DNA from: an uncultured Peptoniphilus sp.
GTDB taxonomy: Bacteria; Bacillota; Clostridia; Tissierellales; Peptoniphilaceae
Assembly (NCBI GenBank): GCA_902465645.1
Contig: CABQNX010000038.1
Coordinates: 1 to 10,188, forward strand
Direction: 5' to 3'
DNA: 10,188 nucleotides
A program made the position numbers and the translations under genes. Under the pieces are notes generated by a model. The model did no database searches. It saw nothing but the letters and a program-made list of their open reading frames with translations, and was not told the DNA's origin. Positions within the stretch are counted from its first letter, which is position 1. Each line of letters begins with the position of its first letter. Positions 6,658-10,188 of the stretch are shown piece after piece.

Positions 6658-7509
6658 TCATAAGTTTAACAATCTCAATTGATTGTCTCTAGTCATCTTA
6701 AAAATATCTTCTTTTGAAATTCCATTTTCATACATATAAGTTACATACTCATTCAATGCAATTTCCCAATTTGGATTTTCAACTTGACCGCCATCTGTTG
6801 AGATAATAATATTATCTGCTCCAACCTCTTTAATACACTCTAGATTAGATGGTAAGTTGCTCTTGTACTTACCTCCACCCATATTTGAAGCATAACACCT
6901 TTCTAGAAAAACGTCGTAATCTTCAACTATCTTTACTTGGTCCTCTAAAGTCATGTCAACAACCCACCATTCTGGATGAGTGACTACTATCTTATCTATT
7001 CCTTGTTTTTTTGCTTCCTCAACAACAACAAAACACTCTTCAGGTGAAATATGCGCAGTTGCTAAAACAGCATCATGATCTTTAATTAGTTTAAAAACAT
7101 CTTTAAGCTCATTCGTAACTTTTCCATCTTTTAAGACATCTACAGCATTATCCAAGTTACTATTCATTTTATTTAAATGATTTCTCGCTGATGCTGTAGG
7201 TAACCAAATAACTTTTGCACCTAATTTTAATCCACTCTCTACAGCCCATGGATTTATTCCACCTATTTGTCTGTTTAAAGTAACACTTCCACACATAGTA
7301 AAATCTGTTTTGTCCCCATAAACGATTTCCTTATACCTATTACATAAGTACGCTCTATCAACTGTAGTTCCTTGGTGTGTCTTAATAACAATAGCTCTAG
7401 CACCAACTTTTATAGCTGCATCTGTTAATTCAAAATCATCGTACCTTCTTTTTCTTAAATCAGGGTTTGAATGAACGTGCATATCTATAATACCCTTCAT
7501 AAAATCCAT
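6658..7509 (-). CDS. DUF6282-type protein, amidohydrolase-like metal-dependent hydrolase of unknown substrate
   Basis: A 283-residue cytoplasmic protein with no signal peptide or membrane segment. It carries a full set of residues for a binuclear metal site of the amidohydrolase/PHP kind on a TIM-barrel-like pattern: D9-x-H11-x-H13 (IDMHVHSNPD), K43 and H45 (VIKTHQGTT), H153 (ATAHISPEE), H178 (VVTHPEWW) and D239 (ISTDGGQ). The DMHVHSNPD opening and TAHIS, THPEWW and STDGGQ blocks fit what is called the DUF6282 family, with no biochemical function I know of. Members are often mislabelled as histidinol phosphatase or cytosolic protein. AGGAGG lies 7 nt before the ATG. The permease begins 10 nt after its stop, so the two are co-transcribed. 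A hydrolysis linked to the imported substrate (lactone, amide or ester opening) is my inference. Confidence 0.8.
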   Translation of the reverse strand: MDFMKGIIDMHVHSNPDLRKRRYDDFELTDAAIKVGARAIVIKTHQGTTVDRAYLCNRYKEIVYGDKTDFTMCGSVTLNRQIGGINPWAVESGLKLGAKVIWLPTASARNHLNKMNSNLDNAVDVLKDGKVTNELKDVFKLIKDHDAVLATAHISPEECFVVVEEAKKQGIDKIVVTHPEWWVVDMTLEDQVKIVEDYDVFLERCYASNMGGGKYKSNLPSNLECIKEVGADNIIISTDGGQVENPNWEIALNEYVTYMYENGISKEDIFKMTRDNQLRLLNL

Positions 7510-7539
7510 ATAGTTCCCTCCTTTAACCCAATATTATAA

Positions 7540-7553
7540 TGATAACGTTAATG
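7540..7553. promoter_or_regulatory. cre-like site near the start of the DUF6282-permease transcript
   Basis: TGATAACGTTAATG matches 12 of 14 positions of the degenerate CcpA box TGWNANCGNTNWCA, failing at the final CA. The centre AACGTT is symmetric. It sits at or just upstream of the predicted start of transcription (about 7550, minus strand), a position where CcpA represses. Catabolite repression of a carboxylate-use operon would be expected in Bacillota. Confidence 0.3.
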
Positions 7554-7558
7554 TTTCA

Positions 7559-7587
7559 AATATATTTTTTCAATACTAGATATACAA
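7559..7587 (-). promoter_or_regulatory. Candidate promoter of the DUF6282-permease operon
   Basis: On the minus strand TTGTAT (7582-7587) and TATATT (7559-7564) are 17 nt apart, giving a start near 7552-7550 and a leader of about 40 nt to the ATG at 7509. The 13-bp repeat element at 7572-7584 overlaps the -35 box and spacer, consistent with a repressor site. Confidence 0.5.
7572..7584 (-). repeat. 13-bp element, copy 1 (at the DUF6282 promoter)
   Basis: AATACTAGATATA on the plus strand, that is TATATCTAGTATT read towards the DUF6282 gene. It is identical, in inverted orientation, to 7728-7740. It overlaps the -35 hexamer and spacer of the leftward promoter. Its AATACT core recurs in the palindromes nearer the hydratase. 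Confidence 0.6.
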
Positions 7588-7598
7588 ATCTCCTATGT

Positions 7599-7634
7599 CT
7601 TTTATTATCCCAATTAATAAAAGTGATAATAAAA
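7599..7634. repeat. Inverted repeats with alternative partners
   Basis: The left arm CTTTTATTATC (7599-7609) can pair with TAATAAAAG (7615-7623, 9 bp, 7-nt loop) or with GATAATAAAA (7625-7634, 10 bp, 15-nt loop), because TAATAAAA is directly repeated. It lies upstream of the leftward promoter, between the two units. All pairs are A/T-rich, so chance is a real possibility. Confidence 0.35.
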
Positions 7635-7696
7635 TATTTAGTTTTCTTTATTTATACAAAATTTTAAAATTAAATATCATTTGTTAAAATAATAAT

Positions 7697-7730
7697 CTAT
7701 GTTAGATCAAACAACATAGTTTTTAACTAT
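7697..7730. repeat. Two overlapping perfect inverted repeats
   Basis: CTATGTT (7697-7703) and AACATAG (7713-7719) form a 7-bp repeat around 9 nt. ATAGTT (7716-7721) and AACTAT (7725-7730) form a 6-bp repeat around TTT, sharing the ATAG bases. They abut copy 2 of the 13-bp element and lie upstream of the hydratase promoter. Confidence 0.4.
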
Positions 7731-7740
7731 ATCTAGTATT
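7728..7740 (+). repeat. 13-bp element, copy 2 (upstream of the hydratase promoter)
   Basis: TATATCTAGTATT, identical to copy 1 when read in the direction of its own gene. It ends 6 bp before the -35 hexamer of the hydratase promoter, a position that suits an activator. Spacing between copies is 156 bp start to start. Confidence 0.6.
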
Positions 7741-7746
7741 AAATTT

Positions 7747-7776
7747 TTGTATTTTATTAATCTCATTAAATACTAT
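7747..7776 (+). promoter_or_regulatory. Candidate promoter of the hydratase gene
   Basis: TTGTAT (7747-7752) and TACTAT (7771-7776) are 18 nt apart on the plus strand. Transcription would begin near 7783, leaving a leader of about 100 nt. The -10 hexamer lies inside the palindrome at 7768-7785, so a protein bound there would block polymerase. Confidence 0.45.
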
Positions 7777-7785
7777 AAAGTATTT
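7768..7785. promoter_or_regulatory. Palindrome covering the hydratase -10 region, candidate operator
   Basis: AAATACT-ATAA-AGTATTT is a perfect 7-4-7 inverted repeat. Its left half AAATACTAT is repeated exactly at 7801-7809, 33 bp away (about three helical turns). It resembles the ATAC-N-GTAT symmetry bound by some LysR-type regulators, with 6 rather than 7 nt between. Confidence 0.45.
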
Positions 7786-7792
7786 TATAAGC

Positions 7793-7810
7793 AATAGTAG
7801 AAATACTATT
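7793..7810. promoter_or_regulatory. Second palindrome in the hydratase leader
   Basis: AATAGTA-GAAA-TACTATT is a perfect 7-4-7 inverted repeat lying just after the predicted start of transcription. It may be a second operator, sharing the AAATACTAT sequence with the palindrome at 7768. As RNA it would form a short stem capped by a GNRA-type GAAA tetraloop at the 5' end of the hydratase mRNA. Confidence 0.4.
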
Positions 7811-7872
7811 TATTCGAATTTACCATTAATTAATTAATAAATAAATAATATTTAGTTAATCTGTTGTTAGAT

Positions 7873-7879
7873 AAGGAGG
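7873..7879 (+). promoter_or_regulatory. Ribosome-binding site favouring TTG 7886 for the hydratase
   Basis: AAGGAGG directly abuts ATG 7880, too close to serve it, and is 6 nt from the in-frame TTG at 7886. The two proteins would differ by only two residues. Confidence 0.7.
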
Positions 7880-7885
7880 ATGGAT

Positions 7886-10162
7886 TTGATTAAATTATAT
7901 GAAAAAGGTGCCTACCTTTTAAATGGAAAAGAGATAATCGACGAAACTGATTTTGAAAAAATTGCTAGTAAAATAGGAAATCCTGACAAGGAAGAAGCAA
8001 AAAAGGGAACTATAGCCTATGGAATTTTAGAAGCCCACAACAAGTCAGATGACTTAGAAGACCTTAGGATAAAGTTTGATGCCCTAACTTCTCACGACAT
8101 TACTTTTGTTGGAATTATTCAAACTGCAAGAGCATCAGGACTTGACAAGTTCCCAGTTCCTTATGTGCTTACAAACTGTCACAACTCACTTGCAGCTGTT
8201 GGGGGAACTATAAACGAAGACGACCACATCTTTGGACTTACTGCTGCTAAAAAATACGGTGGAATCTATGTGCCACCTCATATGGCAGTTATCCACCAAT
8301 ACATGAGAGAAGAAATGGCAGGCTGTGGCAAGATGATTCTTGGATCTGACTCCCACACTCGTTACGGTGCTCTTGGTACTATGGCAATTGGTGAAGGTGG
8401 AGGAGAACTTGTCAAGCAAATCCTTGGCGACACTTACGACATCAAGTATCCAGAAGTTGTTGGAATTTATTTAGACAATAAGCCAAGACCAGGCATTGGT
8501 CCACAGGATATTGCTTTAGCAATAATTGGAAAAGTTTTTAAAAATGGCTATGTTAAAAACAAGGTAATGGAATTTGTTGGCCCTGGAGTTTCTAATCTAA
8601 AGACTGACTACAGGAATGGAATCGATGTAATGACAACTGAAACAACTTGCCTAACTTCTATTTGGAGAACTGACGAAGACACGAAAGAGTTCTTAAGAGT
8701 TCACAAGAGAGAAGAGGACTACAAGGAATTAAATCCAGCAGACTTATCATATTACGATGGCATGGTTTATGTTGACCTAAGTGAGATTAAACCAATGATT
8801 GCCCTTCCATTCCACCCATCTAACACTTACACAATTGATGAATTAAATGAAAACTTAGAAGACATTTTAAGAGGAGTTGAAGAAGAGGCAAGGAGAATAA
8901 CAAATAATCCAAACATCGACTACGACCTCCTAAGCAAGATCAAAAACAATAAACTTCACGTTGAACAGGCAATAATCGCAGGTTGTGCTGGTGGAACTTA
9001 TTCAAACATTATGTCTGCAGCAGATATCTTGAAGGGATCATCAACAGGTAGCGGAGAATTCTCCCTTTCTGTTTATCCGTCGTCTCAACCAATCTTTATG
9101 GAGCTAATCAAGAACGGTGCCATGAATGAAATTATGGCTTCAGGTGCAGCTGTTAAGACTGCCTTCTGTGGACCATGTTTCGGTGCAGGTGATACTCCAG
9201 CAAACAATGCCCTAAGTATTAGGCACACAACTCGAAACTTCCCTAACAGAGAAGGTTCTAAGCCAATCCAAGGACAAATGTCAGGCGTTGCCCTAATGGA
9301 TGCTCGTTCTATTGCAGCTACTGCAAGAAACAAGGGAGTCTTGACATCAGCAGAAGAATTTGCAAGAGACTATGAGGTGACAGAATACCACTACGATGAT
9401 TCGGCCTATAGGTCAAAAGTCTACAAAGGCTTTAAAAATGAGGATAAAGACGAAGAATTAATCCTTGGACCAAACATCAAAGACTGGCCAGAAATGTCTG
9501 AGTTAACAGACAATATCCTATTAAAAGTTTGTTCAAAAATAATGGACCCAGTAACAACTACTGACGAACTTATACCATCAGGTGAAACTTCATCCTACCG
9601 TTCAAACCCACTGGGACTTGCAGAGTTTACTCTTTCAAGAAGAGACCCTGAGTATGTTGGCAGATCTAAGGAAGTTAGAGAACTTGAACTTGCAAGAAAG
9701 GATAATAACCTAAAAGTTGAAGGCAAACTTGCAAAAGTTTTTGAAAAGATTTCTAATAAGTTTGCTGATGTTAAAGCAGAGGAAACAGAAATTGGTTCTA
9801 TGATTTACGCAATAAAGCCAGGAGACGGATCAGCAAGGGAACAAGCTGCAAGTTGCCAAAGAGTTTTGGGTGGACTTGCAAACATCTGCGAAGAGTATGC
9901 CACAAAGAGATACCGTTCTAACGTTATCAACTGGGGAATGATACCTTTCCAAATGAAAGAATCTCCAGACTTTGAAGTTGGCGACTACATCTTTGTTCCG
10001 AATATAAGAGAAGCAATCGATGGCGACTTAAATAACATCAAGGCCTATGTAGTTGGTGATGAACTAAAGGAAATCTCACTTTACATCAGTCCACTTACAG
10101 ACCTTGAAAGAAAAATTATTAAAGAAGGTTGTTTGATTAACTTCAAGAGAAAAAATAAATAA
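7886..10162 (+). CDS. Aconitase-superfamily hydratase, YbhJ-like
   Basis: An iron-sulfur hydro-lyase of 758 residues (numbers below count from ATG 7880). Domains 1-3 hold GSDSHTRYG (155-163), the cluster cysteines C369 (AGCAGGTYSN), C430 and C433 (FCGPCFGAGD), and QGQMSGVALMDARS. After a linker comes the swivelling domain 4 with GDGSAREQAA (648-657, matching the catalytic Ser/Arg motif of aconitases) and NVINWGMIPF (681-690). It probably adds or removes water on a tricarboxylic acid. Canonical aconitases have Cys-Thr-Asn at the first cluster cysteine, here Cys-Ala-Gly, and the length and order fit the uncharacterised hydratase YbhJ better than AcnA, so I do not call it acn. AAGGAGG touches ATG 7880 with no spacer but lies 6 nt before TTG 7886, so TTG is the likelier start. 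Confidence 0.85.
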   Translation: MIKLYEKGAYLLNGKEIIDETDFEKIASKIGNPDKEEAKKGTIAYGILEAHNKSDDLEDLRIKFDALTSHDITFVGIIQTARASGLDKFPVPYVLTNCHNSLAAVGGTINEDDHIFGLTAAKKYGGIYVPPHMAVIHQYMREEMAGCGKMILGSDSHTRYGALGTMAIGEGGGELVKQILGDTYDIKYPEVVGIYLDNKPRPGIGPQDIALAIIGKVFKNGYVKNKVMEFVGPGVSNLKTDYRNGIDVMTTETTCLTSIWRTDEDTKEFLRVHKREEDYKELNPADLSYYDGMVYVDLSEIKPMIALPFHPSNTYTIDELNENLEDILRGVEEEARRITNNPNIDYDLLSKIKNNKLHVEQAIIAGCAGGTYSNIMSAADILKGSSTGSGEFSLSVYPSSQPIFMELIKNGAMNEIMASGAAVKTAFCGPCFGAGDTPANNALSIRHTTRNFPNREGSKPIQGQMSGVALMDARSIAATARNKGVLTSAEEFARDYEVTEYHYDDSAYRSKVYKGFKNEDKDEELILGPNIKDWPEMSELTDNILLKVCSKIMDPVTTTDELIPSGETSSYRSNPLGLAEFTLSRRDPEYVGRSKEVRELELARKDNNLKVEGKLAKVFEKISNKFADVKAEETEIGSMIYAIKPGDGSAREQAASCQRVLGGLANICEEYATKRYRSNVINWGMIPFQMKESPDFEVGDYIFVPNIREAIDGDLNNIKAYVVGDELKEISLYISPLTDLERKIIKEGCLINFKRKNK

Positions 10163-10188
10163 GAAAGGCTTAAAAATAACAGTTGAAG

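Larger units (their letters stand above)
7510..7885. other. Divergent AT-rich control region without a gene
   Basis: This 376-nt stretch separates two divergently transcribed units. I find no coding frame, RNA gene or known riboswitch. It contains the two candidate promoters, two copies of a 13-bp element, at least five perfect inverted repeats and the cre-like site, listed separately. Between about 7811 and 7850 it becomes a run of TTAA/AAAT tetranucleotides, including the palindrome ATTAATTAATTAAT at 7825-7838. Confidence 0.7.

Noticed and set aside
7572..7810. CRISPR-like array from the recurring AATACT units
   Set aside because: Units are short, in both orientations and irregularly spaced, with no repeat-spacer structure and no cas genes.
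7510..7885. A riboswitch, small RNA or short peptide gene in the long intergenic region
   Set aside because: The stretch is extremely AT-rich with no conserved riboswitch core that I recognise, no open frame with a ribosome-binding site, and no internal terminator; its repeats look like DNA-binding sites.
7886..10162. Calling the hydratase acnA (aconitate hydratase)
   Set aside because: The first cluster-cysteine motif and overall resemblance fit the uncharacterised YbhJ-like group better, so a specific TCA-cycle assignment is not supported.
10163..10188. Start of a further gene or terminator after the hydratase
   Set aside because: Only 26 nt remain. There is no hairpin, and the TTG near the end is too far from the GAAAGG motif to support a start.

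Overview
The window (10,188 bp) comes from a low-GC bacterium, most likely an anaerobic, fermentative member of the Bacillota. The evidence is AT-rich intergenic DNA, strong AGGAGG ribosome-binding sites before nearly every gene, frequent TTG starts, Rho-independent termination, and citrate-lyase fermentation genes beside a 2-hydroxycarboxylate transporter. I cannot fix the genus; a Peptoniphilaceae/Tissierellia-like anaerobe is only a guess.

Left block (about 1-4332, minus strand): a citrate-fermentation operon transcribed right to left as 2HCT-family citrate transporter, citD, citE, citF. Gaps are 16 and 4 nt and there is one 11-nt overlap. Citrate enters through the transporter and the CitDEF complex cleaves it to acetate and oxaloacetate. 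The accessory genes citC, citX and citG, normally needed to make and acetylate the prosthetic group, are not in the window. Just 31 bp beyond citF lies what looks like the terminal inverted repeat of an IS3-family (IS150-group) insertion sequence, running off the left edge. The 217-nt leader of the operon carries a candidate promoter and a perfect 8-1-8 palindrome.

Middle (4333-5351, minus strand): a LysR-type regulator, with its own small upstream dyad, sits directly upstream of the citrate operon in the same orientation. A strong terminator (5315-5344) separates it from the next unit.

Right block (5352-10162): a divergent pair of units around a 376-nt AT-rich control region. Leftward are a DUF6282-type metal-dependent hydrolase-like protein and a MatC-type dicarboxylate/malonate permease. 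Rightward is a 758-760 aa aconitase-superfamily hydratase resembling E. coli YbhJ. The control region holds two copies of an identical 13-bp element, one at each candidate promoter, plus several palindromes sharing the AATACT core and a cre-like site. This suggests the two directions are co-regulated.

Working model (inference): the right block imports and processes a still unidentified di- or tricarboxylate. The hydratase may convert it to citrate or another acid that the citrate-lyase operon next door can cleave. LysR regulator, DASS/IT-superfamily permease and aconitase-like hydratase recur together in the E. coli ybhD-ybhH-ybhI-ybhJ neighbourhood, whose function is also unresolved. The DUF6282 hydrolase is the least understood element. 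I see no CRISPR array, tRNA or rRNA.
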